The position numbers and the translations under genes are program-made. Under the pieces are notes generated by a model that saw only the letters and a list, made by a program, of their open reading frames with translations, did not search any database and was not told where the DNA came from. DNA of 64,000 nt. Source: Bacillus yapensis (lineage in GTDB: Bacteria > Bacillota > Bacilli > Bacillales > Cytobacillaceae). Location: positions 124,001 to 188,000 of the forward strand of contig NZ_SUND01000001.1 in NCBI RefSeq assembly GCF_005280205.1, read 5' to 3'. Positions 17,476-29,000 of this stretch are shown one piece after another. Each line of letters begins with the position of its first letter. The stretch's first letter is position 1.

Positions 17476-17598
17476 GATTGATTTCCACTACGGGTGAACG
17501 CTTTCCGCGGGCGGGGCCAAGCTGGAAGGCGTTAGCGCCAGTAAGTCTCGACTTTCCCGCTTTTCCCGCTGGAGTCGTCACCCTCCGTTCCAATCAAC
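17476..17598. repeat. GC-rich MITE-like intergenic element
   Basis: A 123-bp block much richer in G and C than its surroundings, with imperfect inverted ends (TTGATTTCCACTACGGGTGA at the left, TCACCCTCCGTTCCAATCAA at the right) and internal pieces such as TTCCGCGGGCGGGGCC and GGCGTTAGCGCC. I recognise it as similar to a non-coding repeat common between genes of many Bacillaceae, but that is from memory. The rest of 17240-17854 is AT-rich and shows no convincing gene. Confidence 0.6.
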
Positions 17599-17854
17599 GA
17601 GTCACACAATCAAAAAAATCTTCTCTCTAGCACAATAAAACTTAGCTAGAAATGAAGACTTTCTTAACAATATGAATTTCTACTACTAACAACTATTTCT
17701 ACCAAACGATATAGAATATCACCAAATGTCAGAATCCAAACTAAACCTATACCTATACATCTGTATCCTTTTCTTTTCATAGAAAATATCATACTCATAT
17801 AATGTTAGAGAGCATCTTTTCCTATTAATCAATAAACTTTAATCTCTTATATTT

Positions 17855-18082
17855 TTAATTAAAGTATGATAGTAGATCTACATTCTTGAATTGAACCAGA
17901 TATGGTGCAGACATCGAACCAAATAACAAAATTGCAACTCCTACTCTCAATTTCGTAAGGACATTATCGAAGGGTGAAAAAAATTCTCCAAATAACAACA
18001 TTGGAACGATAGTTATGGATACAAACATAAGTCTTCCAATTACTGTTATATTGTGTTCAGTATTACAATTGCTTACGTACAA
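17855..18082 (-). CDS. Doubtful small membrane protein
   Basis: A 75-codon frame starting at TTG with two hydrophobic stretches (RLMFVSITIVPMLLFGEFF and LRVGVAILLFGSMSAPYLV). There is only a weak GGCGGGA-like site upstream, and no terminator or operon partner. It could be a remnant of a longer membrane protein or a chance frame in AT-rich DNA. No family is recognised. Confidence 0.25.
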   Translation of the reverse strand: MYVSNCNTEHNITVIGRLMFVSITIVPMLLFGEFFSPFDNVLTKLRVGVAILLFGSMSAPYLVQFKNVDLLSYFN

Positions 18083-18238
18083 TTGGTCTATATCCCGCCA
18101 AAAAGAGATTCATATATACTAGCCCTTCGAAATTGGGCATTACAACTTTTACATTTTTGCATGATCACACGACAGCAGCTATATTTTTTCAATATTATTT
18201 AGGCAAAATGATTTGAAGATGCAAACACTAATGTATTC

Positions 18239-18841
18239 TTATATAATAAATTCAAATCCCGTTGGTTTTTGGAATGGCACTTCATACTCCTTAAAGACTA
18301 ATTTAAATTTTGATATATCGTCAGGTAAAGCTGGCGATACAATGAATGTAAATGTCTCATGGGTACCTGAGCCTCCTCCTCCTATATTTCGGGATTCATA
18401 TTCAGTTCCATTACTTTCTATAGACATTTCAAAGTGAGTAAATCTTTGAAACCTTCCAGGCATTTCTTCATCAATCTCTTCTTTATCAATATTAAAATGA
18501 ACGACACTTGCATTTTCATATTGACGTACAAATGTTACTGAATAAAATACACTATCTTTTTCAAATGACTTTAATATTGGTATATTCTTAAGAAATCCCT
18601 GAGGCTCTACAATTGGTTTAAAAATTTCTTCGTGTAAGAAATTAGAAAAAATACTGTTTAAAAATCCCTCATAAAAATGATATTTTTCACTCCAATTAGA
18701 AATAAGATTTTTAGTCGGGAAACCCGGGTTGTTATTTGATAGCTCTTTCCGTTGTTTTATTAAATTACAAATTTTTTCGTCAATAGCTGCAATTCTGTTA
18801 TCATAATGATCTGTTGGCGGTTCAAATGACATTCGGTTCAT
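18239..18841 (-). CDS. Orphan hypothetical protein
   Basis: 200 residues from the ATG at 18841, chosen because GGAGG lies eight bases upstream. It starts MNRMSFEPPTDHYDNRIAAI and continues IDEKICNLIKQRKELSNNNPGFP, a short helical segment that looks like a chorismate-mutase-type or coiled helix but is too short to assign. The middle is mixed alpha/beta; a glycine patch (GGGGSGT) follows, and the end is rich in beta strands. No signal peptide or membrane segment. It is monocistronic, downstream of the second 200-bp repeat. I do not recognise a named family. Confidence 0.7.
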   Translation of the reverse strand: MNRMSFEPPTDHYDNRIAAIDEKICNLIKQRKELSNNNPGFPTKNLISNWSEKYHFYEGFLNSIFSNFLHEEIFKPIVEPQGFLKNIPILKSFEKDSVFYSVTFVRQYENASVVHFNIDKEEIDEEMPGRFQRFTHFEMSIESNGTEYESRNIGGGGSGTHETFTFIVSPALPDDISKFKLVFKEYEVPFQKPTGFEFII

Positions 18842-18969
18842 ATCTTCTTCCTCCAAACTGATATATTATGTAAATTTTAACATAATATAGGAATGATAAT
18901 TGGGATTAAATGTTTTAAAATAGGCTCAGTTTATTGTTCAATGTTGATTTTTAGTTCTTAGTGAAGTGT

Positions 18970-19169
18970 CCCACTTAACCGGAGAAATTCCGTTTATTTT
19001 GAAACATTAATGGTTAATATCTGAAATAGGCGGAGTTTTTCCGCTAAATGACCTAAATAGCCTTAAAATCATGAAAAATGTATAGCTTAACCGGAAAAAT
19101 TCCTCTTATTTAAAGAGAAATAGGTGAATTTCTTGATTTAGACGGAGTTTTTCCTTCTATTTTTCAATG
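18970..19169. repeat. 200-bp dispersed repeat, copy 2
   Basis: Same orientation and length as 4545-4744, starting CCCACTTAACCGGAGAAATT and ending TATTTTTCAATG. Differences are scattered single bases with no net length change, so the copies are old but held to length. Like copy 1 it lies between a terminator (19210-19238 here) and the start of the next leftward gene. Confidence 0.85.
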
Positions 19170-19209
19170 AAATAAATTCAGCAACCACCTTTAACATAGC
19201 TAAACAATA

Positions 19210-19238
19210 AAAAAGCTAGGGGAATCCCCTAGCTTTTT
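19210..19238 (-). terminator. Terminator of the suf operon
   Basis: Stem AAAAAGCTAGGGG / CCCCTAGCTTTTT followed on the minus strand by a T-run, starting ten bases past the sufB stop. A textbook intrinsic terminator. Confidence 0.9.
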
Positions 19239-19247
19239 TACATGATG

Positions 19248-20645
19248 TTATCCAATTGAACCTTCCATTTCGAACTTGATGAGACGGTTCATTTCAACTG
19301 CATATTCCATTGGAAGTTCTTTTGTGAATGGCTCGATGAAGCCCATTACGATCATTTCTGTTGCTTCTTCTTCAGAAATACCGCGGCTCATGAGGTAGAA
19401 TAATTGTTCTTCAGATACTTTTGAAACCTTCGCTTCATGCTCTAGAGAGATGTTGTCGTTTAGGATTTCGTTGTAAGGAATTGTATCTGAAGTTGACTTG
19501 TTATCAAGAATCAATGTGTCACATTCGATATTAGAACGTGCGCCATCAGCCTTGCGTCCAAAGTGAACGATACCACGGTATGTTACTTTTCCGCCTTGCT
19601 TGGAAATTGATTTAGAAACAATCGTTGAAGATGTATTTGGTGCTAAATGCATCATTTTCGCACCTGCATCTTGGTGCTGACCTTTACCTGCAATTGCAAT
19701 CGATAAAGTCATACCACGAGCGCCCTCACCTTTCAAAATAACAGCTGGGTATTTCATTGTTAATTTTGAACCGATGTTTCCGTCAATCCATTCCATTGTT
19801 GCATTAGCATCACAAACTGCACGCTTTGTAACTAAGTTATAAACGTTGTTTGCCCAGTTTTGGATTGTTGTGTAACGGCAATATGCATCTTTTTTGATGA
19901 TGATTTCAACAACCGCACTATGAAGTGAGTTTGTTGTATAAACAGGAGCTGTACATCCTTCAACATAGTGAACATGTGCGCCTTCATCAACGATGATAAG
20001 AGTACGCTCGAATTGTCCCATGTTCTCAGAGTTAATACGGAAGTACGCTTGTAAAGGCGTTTCAACCTTTACGCCTTTTGGTACGTAGATGAAAGATCCA
20101 CCAGACCAAACAGCTGAGTTTAATGCAGCAAATTTGTTATCTGTAGGTGGGATCGTTTTTCCAAAATGCTCGCGGAAAATATCTTCGTTTTCTCTTAAGG
20201 CAGAATCTGTATCCTTGAACACGATTCCCATATTTTCAAGGTCTTCTTGCATGTTATGGTAAACAACCTCAGATTCATACTGAGCAGATACACCAGCTAA
20301 ATACTTTTGCTCTGCTTCTGGAATTCCAAGCTTATCGAAAGTTTGCTTAATCTCATCAGGAACTTCATCCCAAGAGCGTTCTGTTTTCTCAGATGGTTTT
20401 ACGTAGTACGTAATCTCATCAAAGTTTAAAGAGTTTAAATCTCCACCCCATTGTGGCATTGGCATTTTGTAAAAATGCTCCAATGACTTTAAGCGGAAAT
20501 CTAACATCCACTGAGGCTCTTGCTTCATTTTAGAAATTTCTTCTACAATCTCACGTGTAAGACCACGTTTTGATCGGAAGATGGAAACGTCTTTATCATG
20601 AAAGCCATATTTATAATCACCGATCTCAGGCGCTTTTTTTGCCAT
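19248..20645 (-). CDS. sufB: SufB, Fe-S cluster scaffold subunit
   Basis: A 465-residue SufB, the usual length. It is the core scaffold of the SUF Fe-S assembly machine, working in a SufBC2D complex in the cytoplasm. Visible landmarks are the N-terminal [40 protein letters not shown], the beta-helix core ([20 protein letters not shown]) and the C-terminal [20 protein letters not shown], shared with SufD. AAGGAGG lies nine bases before ATG. It is the last gene of sufC-sufD-sufS-sufU-sufB, in the order known from Bacillus, and is followed by a strong terminator. Confidence 0.97.
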   Translation of the reverse strand: MAKKAPEIGDYKYGFHDKDVSIFRSKRGLTREIVEEISKMKQEPQWMLDFRLKSLEHFYKMPMPQWGGDLNSLNFDEITYYVKPSEKTERSWDEVPDEIKQTFDKLGIPEAEQKYLAGVSAQYESEVVYHNMQEDLENMGIVFKDTDSALRENEDIFREHFGKTIPPTDNKFAALNSAVWSGGSFIYVPKGVKVETPLQAYFRINSENMGQFERTLIIVDEGAHVHYVEGCTAPVYTTNSLHSAVVEIIIKKDAYCRYTTIQNWANNVYNLVTKRAVCDANATMEWIDGNIGSKLTMKYPAVILKGEGARGMTLSIAIAGKGQHQDAGAKMMHLAPNTSSTIVSKSISKQGGKVTYRGIVHFGRKADGARSNIECDTLILDNKSTSDTIPYNEILNDNISLEHEAKVSKVSEEQLFYLMSRGISEEEATEMIVMGFIEPFTKELPMEYAVEMNRLIKFEMEGSIG

Positions 20646-20715
20646 CGTCGTCTTCCTCCTTCATATAAGGGATAAGGGGTGATGCACCATCACAATCCCT
20701 TATTTCCTTATTCTA

Positions 20716-23682
<2,967 letters not shown>

Positions 23683-23699
23683 TTCGATCCTCCTAACAC

Positions 23700-24485
23700 T
23701 TATGCTTCTTGCCCAACTGTTTCGTCTTCAATGCCTAGTTCTTTCTTAATCCAGTCGTATCCTTCAGCTTCTAAACGAGTTGCAAGCTCAGGACCACCAG
23801 ATTTAACAACGCGACCTTGCATCATAACATGGACATGGTCAGGAGTAATGTAGTTAAGTAGACGCTGATAGTGAGTGATAATTAAGCAACCAAAATCAGG
23901 GCTACGCATTTCGTTAATACCTTTTGATACAACTTTTAATGCATCGATATCAAGACCAGAGTCAATCTCATCAAGGATTGCAATTTTTGGTTGGATCATC
24001 ATTAATTGAAGAATTTCGTTACGCTTCTTCTCTCCACCTGAGAACCCTTCGTTTAAGTAACGTTGAGCCATTTCAGGATCCATTTCTAAGAATTCCATTT
24101 GAGAATCCATTTGACGGATGAATTTCATTAATGAAATCTCATCGCCTTCTTCACGACGTGCATTGATTGCAGAACGTAAGAAGTCAGCATTTGTAACACC
24201 GCTGATTTCACTTGGATATTGCATTGCTAAGAAAAGACCTGCACGAGCACGCTCGTCAACTTCCATCTCTAGAACGTCTTCTCCATCTAATGTAATGCTA
24301 CCACTAGTTACTTCATATTTTGGGTGTCCCATAATAGCAGAAGATAAAGTTGATTTACCTGTACCGTTTGGTCCCATGATTGCGTGGATCTCTCCACCTT
24401 TGATTTCAAGGTTTACACCTTTTAATATTTCTTTACCTTCAATAGAAACATGAAGGTCTTTAATTGTTAAAGTAGATCCTGACAT
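23700..24485 (-). CDS. sufC: SufC, Fe-S assembly ATPase
   Basis: 261 residues from ATG at 24485, with GGAGG eight bases upstream; in-frame codons farther upstream have no such site. It is a soluble ABC-type ATPase: Walker A is GPNGTGKST, the signature is FSGGEKKR, Walker B is AILDEIDSGLD, and the switch His is in IITHYQRL. It drives conformational change in SufB and SufD. First gene of the operon; the leader carries a promoter and repeats described separately. Confidence 0.97.
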   Translation of the reverse strand: MSGSTLTIKDLHVSIEGKEILKGVNLEIKGGEIHAIMGPNGTGKSTLSSAIMGHPKYEVTSGSITLDGEDVLEMEVDERARAGLFLAMQYPSEISGVTNADFLRSAINARREEGDEISLMKFIRQMDSQMEFLEMDPEMAQRYLNEGFSGGEKKRNEILQLMMIQPKIAILDEIDSGLDIDALKVVSKGINEMRSPDFGCLIITHYQRLLNYITPDHVHVMMQGRVVKSGGPELATRLEAEGYDWIKKELGIEDETVGQEA

Positions 24486-24522
24486 AATAATACCTCCGTA
24501 AATTAAAAGAAAGTTTTTAACT

Positions 24523-24595
24523 CGATTGGTTTTGCCAATCGTTATTCTCACTTTATTCTCATTACAATCTTATAACAAATGAAATTTGATAGCAA
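24523..24595 (-). promoter_or_regulatory. Promoter and repeats upstream of sufC
   Basis: On the minus strand, TTGCTA (24595-24590) and TAAGAT (24572-24567) are 17 bases apart. Directly downstream are two direct copies of TGAGAATAA with an 11-base period (24561-24553 and 24550-24542), then an inverted repeat CGATTGG-N5-CCAATCG at 24523-24541. The direct repeats, one helical turn apart, could bind a regulator; none is known to me for this sequence. Confidence 0.5.
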
Positions 24596-24859
24596 CTCTT
24601 TAGCAATGTTAAAACCGATTAAAATATATCGTAAAAATATCTCTCCCATCTCCCTATGTATTTCCTACAATCGTTGGATTAATTGCTATGGTTTTCACTC
24701 GTCTCAAAAATTTGTTCAATATATTTTTTCCATAACCACTTTATGTATGTATGCGTGTTCTAATTGAGAATGAAGTTCAATTAGAAGGGAATTAAAATGG
24801 TTCGAATAATACTGAATTGATAAATACAGAATGAGAATGGTGGAAAACTGAATAACTCA

Positions 24860-25121
24860 GTGGATATCTTGTTTGTTTTTTCGGAATTTTTGTTTTTAAC
24901 GGAAGTTTATGTGGATATCCTTGTTTTGGTGAGTGCTCTTGGGGACAATTTTTGGATTTTCGCCATTTTCTTGTTCACAATAGGCAATTTTGTGGATATC
25001 TTTTTGGTCAATTCAGAAATTTTTGTCCACACTGGCTAATTCATGTGGATAACCTATTCGTTTTTCCTCCAAACGCTTCACCGCAATAAATCTCTAGAAG
25101 CTTTTCCACATATTACCCACA
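24860..25121. other. Cluster of DnaA-box-like 9-mers
   Basis: Seven sites in about 262 bp: GTGGATATC at 24860, TGTGGATAT at 24910 and 24991, perfect TGTGGATAA at 25044 (reverse TTATCCACA), and on the other strand TTGTCCACA at 25023, TTTTCCACA at 25102 and TTACCCACA at 25113. The surrounding 24600-25169 has no gene and is AT-rich. No dnaA, dnaN or rpmH lies near, so it is not the standard origin. Confidence 0.55.
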
Positions 25122-25127
25122 ATTAAA

Positions 25128-25159
25128 AACCAGCGTCACAAAATATAGATACGCTGGTT
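25128..25159 (-). terminator. Terminator after the small basic ORF
   Basis: Stem AACCAGCGT / ACGCTGGTT followed on the minus strand by TTTTTAATT, starting 11 bases past the stop at 25170. Confidence 0.8.
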
Positions 25160-25169
25160 TCTCATTTCA

Positions 25170-25355
25170 TTATATTTGTCTGTTGAGCTGTCTTCTATCC
25201 AAATCCGCCACGAGACGTTGAGATCGAATATAATCCTTTTCCCGTCTTCGCTCTACTTTCATGCGAACTTCTAGCTTTTGACTATACGCTGCGTAAGTCA
25301 CCTTATGAGCACTGTGCATCGCCTTTTCCATTTCACCTGTGTAGTTCAGATTCAA
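25170..25355 (-). CDS. Small basic, highly charged protein
   Basis: Up to 61 residues, rich in Arg, Lys and Glu (KLEVRMKVERRREKDYIRSQ), probably one long helix. The start is uncertain: TTG at 25355, ATG at 25331 after AGGTG with short spacing, or ATG at 25319. A good terminator directly after the stop supports a real transcript. It lies between the DnaA-box-like cluster and metQ; no family is recognised. Confidence 0.5.
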   Translation of the reverse strand: MNLNYTGEMEKAMHSAHKVTYAAYSQKLEVRMKVERRREKDYIRSQRLVADLDRRQLNRQI

Positions 25356-25533
25356 AAAACTAATAGGGTACCATTCCTTTCGGTTTAGTTACATCTATTA
25401 TGCTAGCAAAGCCATACCTGACTACACAAAGACGATATATAGAGATATACTCTCCTCACACCCACTGAGACTCCATATCCAAAGATTACCTAGCGCATCC
25501 TTACAATCGAAGCCAAATCCTTACAATATGAAA

Positions 25534-25557
25534 GGGTACCTCTAAAAAGAGATACCC
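25534..25557 (-). terminator. Terminator of the metNPQ operon
   Basis: Stem GGGTA.CTCT / AGAG.TACCC (24 bases) followed by CTTTCAT on the minus strand, starting eight bases past the metQ stop. The tail is modest. Confidence 0.65.
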
Positions 25558-25564
25558 CACATCA

Positions 25565-26419
25565 TTATTCAGATACTGGAACAACAGCACCTTCGTATTT
25601 TTCTAAAATGAAGTCTTGAATTTCTTTAGAATGAAGTACTTCAACTAAAGCTTTAATTGCTTCGCTGTTTTCATCACCTTTATTAACCGCAATGACGTTT
25701 ACATATGGAGAATCACTTTCTTCGATTGCGATGGAATCTTCAATCGGATTTAACCCAGCATCGATTGCATAGTTTGAGTTGATTAGTACAGCATCACCTT
25801 CATCATTGTTAAAGATTTGAGGTAGTAAAGATGCTTCATATTCAGCATCAAATTCCAATTTCTTTGGATTTTCAACGATATCGTCAATTGTCGCTTCTGT
25901 TTTTTCTACGCCTTCTTTAAGAGTAATTAAACCTTCTTTTTCAAGTAGGGATAAAATACGTCCATGGTCAGGAACTGAACTACTGATGATGATGTGAGCT
26001 CCTTCTGGAAGTTCATCAAGGCTCTTATATTTCTTAGAATACACACCGATTGGCTCGATATGAATGCCGCCAGCGTTCACAAAATCATAACCATTTTCAG
26101 CAATTTGAGCATTTAAGTAAGGGATGTGTTGGAAATAGTTTGCATCTAAATCCCCTGCATCTAATGCTTGGTTTGGAAGAACATAATCCTGGAATGTTTC
26201 AATTTCTAGCTCGATGCCTTTTTCTTCAAGTAAAGGCTTTGCTTCTTCTAAAATTTCTGCGTGAGGCACGTTAGAAGCACCTACGACTAGTTTTGTTTCC
26301 TCTGTTTTTGCATCATCAGCGTTGCCACCATCAGTTGCTTCTTCATCTTTGTTTGTCCCGCAAGCTGCTAAAAATAGAATTAGTGCAAAAGGCAATAAAA
26401 TCGTAAGCCATTTTTTCAT
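25565..26419 (-). CDS. metQ: MetQ, methionine-binding lipoprotein
   Basis: 284 residues with lipobox LAACG, an acidic linker, and the NlpA/MetQ fold (KLVVGASNVPHAEILEEAKP, DANYFQHIPYLNAQI, GDAVLINSNYAIDAGLNP). It captures methionine at the outer membrane face and delivers it to MetP. It is the last gene of metN-metP-metQ, 13 bases behind metP. The S-box riboswitch upstream of metN supports a methionine role. Confidence 0.95.
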   Translation of the reverse strand: MKKWLTILLPFALILFLAACGTNKDEEATDGGNADDAKTEETKLVVGASNVPHAEILEEAKPLLEEKGIELEIETFQDYVLPNQALDAGDLDANYFQHIPYLNAQIAENGYDFVNAGGIHIEPIGVYSKKYKSLDELPEGAHIIISSSVPDHGRILSLLEKEGLITLKEGVEKTEATIDDIVENPKKLEFDAEYEASLLPQIFNNDEGDAVLINSNYAIDAGLNPIEDSIAIEESDSPYVNVIAVNKGDENSEAIKALVEVLHSKEIQDFILEKYEGAVVPVSE

Positions 26420-26432
26420 TTCTTTCCACTCC

Positions 26433-27101
26433 TTATCTTTTGTCTAATTTGTTTGTTATTAAATCTCCAATAATTTGGAGGATAAAAACGATTATCAAAA
26501 TAATAATGGTTGCCATTAAAGTTACGTCATTTCGAGAACGTTGGAACCCATCGAGGTAAGCAAGATTCCCTAGACCACCAGCACCGATGACACCGGCCAT
26601 GGCAGTGTAGCCAACAAGGGCAATCGCTGTAACGGTAATCCCTGAGACAAGCGCTGGCATTGATTCCGGAAGCAATACTTTGAAAATAATTGTGCTAGTC
26701 TTTGCTCCCATTGATTTTGCTGCCTCAATCACGCCTTTGTCGATTTCTCTTAGACCAATTTCAACCATTCTTGCATAAAATGGTGCAGATCCAACAATTA
26801 ATGCAGGTAGTGCAGCATTTTCCCCAATCATTGTATCAAGCAATAACTTTGTAAAAGGAATCAGTAATACAATAAGAATGATGAATGGGATTGAACGGAA
26901 GATATTCACAAAAGCACTGATAATTTTATTAATAAAGCCATTTTCCCAGATGTTTCCCTTAGAAGTGAGAAACAGTAATAACCCTAATAGAATACCTAGA
27001 ATAAAGGTTGCTAGAACGGAGATCCCTGTCATATAGAGCGTTTCTCCAGTTGCTTCCCACATTCTGTCCCATTTTACATTTGGAAAGAGTTCATTAACCA
27101 T
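26433..27101 (-). CDS. metP: MetP, methionine ABC permease
   Basis: A 222-residue permease with five hydrophobic segments; the ATPase-docking loop is KGVIEAAKSMGAKTSTIIFK. Its start overlaps the metN stop by eight bases. MetP forms a homodimeric pore for D- and L-methionine with MetN and MetQ. Confidence 0.95.
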   Translation of the reverse strand: MVNELFPNVKWDRMWEATGETLYMTGISVLATFILGILLGLLLFLTSKGNIWENGFINKIISAFVNIFRSIPFIILIVLLIPFTKLLLDTMIGENAALPALIVGSAPFYARMVEIGLREIDKGVIEAAKSMGAKTSTIIFKVLLPESMPALVSGITVTAIALVGYTAMAGVIGAGGLGNLAYLDGFQRSRNDVTLMATIIILIIVFILQIIGDLITNKLDKR

Positions 27102-28119
27102 TTTTTATCACCTCTACTCCAACCTGCTGGGCTCTAATAAATTCAATAGCATTAGATACCTCAGTTCCATTTCCATCTAGATGTATGAACAATGTTCCAT
27201 AAGAACCATTCTGAGTTTGCGAAATTTTCCCCTGCAATATATTAACCGTTACATCAAACTTACGAATCAAATTGGTCATTATCGGTTGCTCTGCTGATTC
27301 TCCGACAAATCCAAGTTGAACAACCGTTCCCTGTGGATATTGCTCAAGTAAATGTTCAATCGTTTCTTTTGTCTCCTCAGGCTCTGTCACCTGCTGAACA
27401 AATCGTTTCGTGATTTGCTGCTGTGGGTTCTTAAATACTTCAAGAACCGGCCCTGATTCTACAACTCTTCCCTCTTCCATGACAGCAACGCGATGACAGA
27501 TTTTACGAATGACGTGCATTTCATGAGTGATTAAAACAATCGTTAATCCCAAGCGTTTATTAATATCAACTAACAAATCTAGAATCGAATCAGTCGTTTG
27601 TGGGTCCAAGGCTGATGTCGCTTCATCACACAGCAAAACTTTTGGATTATTTGCTAATGCTCTTGCTATTCCAACTCTTTGCTTTTGACCTCCACTTAGT
27701 TGGGAAGGATATGAATCTTCTCGACCTTCTAAGCCAACAAGCTTGATTAACTCATCCACTCGTTTTTGTCTCTGACTTCTTGGAATACCAGCGATTTCTA
27801 ATGGAAACGCGATATTCTCTCTGACTGTACGAGACCACAATAAGTTGAAATGCTGAAATATCATACTAATTTCTTGGCGAGCCTTTCTTAACTCATTGCC
27901 TCTAATCTTTGAAACCTGTTTACCAGCTACTGTCACGGAACCTTCAGTTGGAAGCTCGAGTCCATTCAACATTCGAATTAATGTACTTTTCCCTGCACCA
28001 CTGTAGCCGATCACTCCGAATATTTCGCCTTCATTTATCTCAATGCTGACATCATCAACAGCTGTCACTTTTCCGCGAATAGAAGAATAGATCTTTTTAA
28101 CATTTTGTATTGAAATCAA
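27094..28119 (-). CDS. metN: MetN, methionine ABC ATPase
   Basis: 341 residues from a TTG at 28119, chosen because GGGGTG lies about nine bases upstream and MISIQNVKKIYSS is the usual MetN N-terminus at the usual length; an upstream ATG would add 37 atypical residues. Walker A is GYSGAGKST, signature LSGGQKQR, Walker B LLCDEATSALD, and the C-terminal NIL/ACT domain (VVQLGFVGESAEQPIMTNLI) is the methionine-sensing domain that causes trans-inhibition. First gene of the operon, behind an S-box. Confidence 0.95.
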   Translation of the reverse strand: MISIQNVKKIYSSIRGKVTAVDDVSIEINEGEIFGVIGYSGAGKSTLIRMLNGLELPTEGSVTVAGKQVSKIRGNELRKARQEISMIFQHFNLLWSRTVRENIAFPLEIAGIPRSQRQKRVDELIKLVGLEGREDSYPSQLSGGQKQRVGIARALANNPKVLLCDEATSALDPQTTDSILDLLVDINKRLGLTIVLITHEMHVIRKICHRVAVMEEGRVVESGPVLEVFKNPQQQITKRFVQQVTEPEETKETIEHLLEQYPQGTVVQLGFVGESAEQPIMTNLIRKFDVTVNILQGKISQTQNGSYGTLFIHLDGNGTEVSNAIEFIRAQQVGVEVIKNG

Positions 28120-28261
28120 GTGTTGTTCACCCCTTGCATATTTCCGATTATCCTCATCAATTTGCCCAGAATTATAAGCAATTACTATCTTGCTAAACTT
28201 ATCTTTAGCACCCAATTCATTTTCATTCAAAATTCTAGGAGCTGTACTTCAAGTTTCCTAA

Positions 28262-28428
28262 AATTAAAAATGCCTTTCTGCAGACAAGCAGAAAGGCATG
28301 AAATATCAATATTCCTTTCTCTCATCTATCAAAGCAATCTGCTTTGTGTGAATTGGCACCATTTCAATGTCGCACATTGACGGTTGCCGGGTTTCATAGG
28401 GCACTTCCCTCCACCTCTCTTGATAAGA
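28262..28428 (-). promoter_or_regulatory. S-box (SAM-I) riboswitch upstream of metNPQ
   Basis: On the minus strand the leader starts CTTATCAAGAGAGGTGGAGG and continues through CCTATGAAACCCGGCAACC, GGTGCCAATTC and GATAGATGAGAG, the conserved S-box core. A terminator with stem ATGCCTTTCTGC / GCAGAAAGGCAT and a T-run ends the element at 28270-28299. S-adenosylmethionine binding should favour the terminator and lower methionine uptake. Confidence 0.97.
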
Positions 28429-28511
28429 GCGAGCTATGTAATTGTTTTTATAGAAATAATAATCTGATAGTTATATTATCATGCGAAAATAAGGGTGTCA
28501 ACGAAAAAGTT

Positions 28512-28862
28512 TTATCCCAAAATGAATTGATTTTGTTTCGGAATAGCGAGTATGAACAAAGACTCTATGAATAACGAAGCTCTCATAGTAGACTTTAGCT
28601 CGATCTCATTATTTTTACTGGCAGTCCTAAGTTTTATCTTCCCTGAAACCAACTCGGTTAGTACTGAATGCGTTCCCGAGATGATAACATCCACTCTTTC
28701 TTCCTGATCTTGACTCAAGAATAACTGACTATCTTCTATTTTTAATATGACTTCTTCCTCTTCTGAACGTAAAAGAACGGTCAATTGATTGCCTTTTAAT
28801 AATGAGGTAAGATGACCTCTTGTATTTACTTCCTCCACCATTACACGCAATAATTCCAACAA
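28512..28862 (-). CDS. yusD: SCP2-like sterol-carrier-domain protein (YusD type)
   Basis: 116 residues from TTG at 28862, with AGGAGG seven bases upstream. The sequence GTHSVLTELVSGKIKLRTAS and the strand order fit a short SCP2 lipid-binding domain. It has the position of B. subtilis yusD, between metN and yusE. The name rests on synteny and weak domain resemblance. The ligand is unknown, perhaps an acyl-CoA or lipid. Confidence 0.7.
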   Translation of the reverse strand: MLELLRVMVEEVNTRGHLTSLLKGNQLTVLLRSEEEEVILKIEDSQLFLSQDQEERVDVIISGTHSVLTELVSGKIKLRTASKNNEIELKSTMRASLFIESLFILAIPKQNQFILG

Positions 28863-29000
28863 GGTAAGTCCTCCTAAGTGTTGCTGGTTTCATACATATA
28901 TTCGGCTAGCTCTCTTTCATTCCCTCTTATTTTTGTTCGACAAACATTTCGTAAGGGATGAAGAATCTACAACATTTCCCAAGAAATATGTAGTTTCATG

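Noticed and set aside
17476-17598. Structured RNA gene or tRNA
   Set aside because: The GC-rich block has inverted ends but no tRNA arms, and no known RNA core motif.
24860-25121. Chromosomal origin of replication
   Set aside because: The DnaA-box-like cluster has no dnaA, dnaN, rpmH or gyrase genes near it and no clear AT-rich unwinding trio beside a perfect box array.
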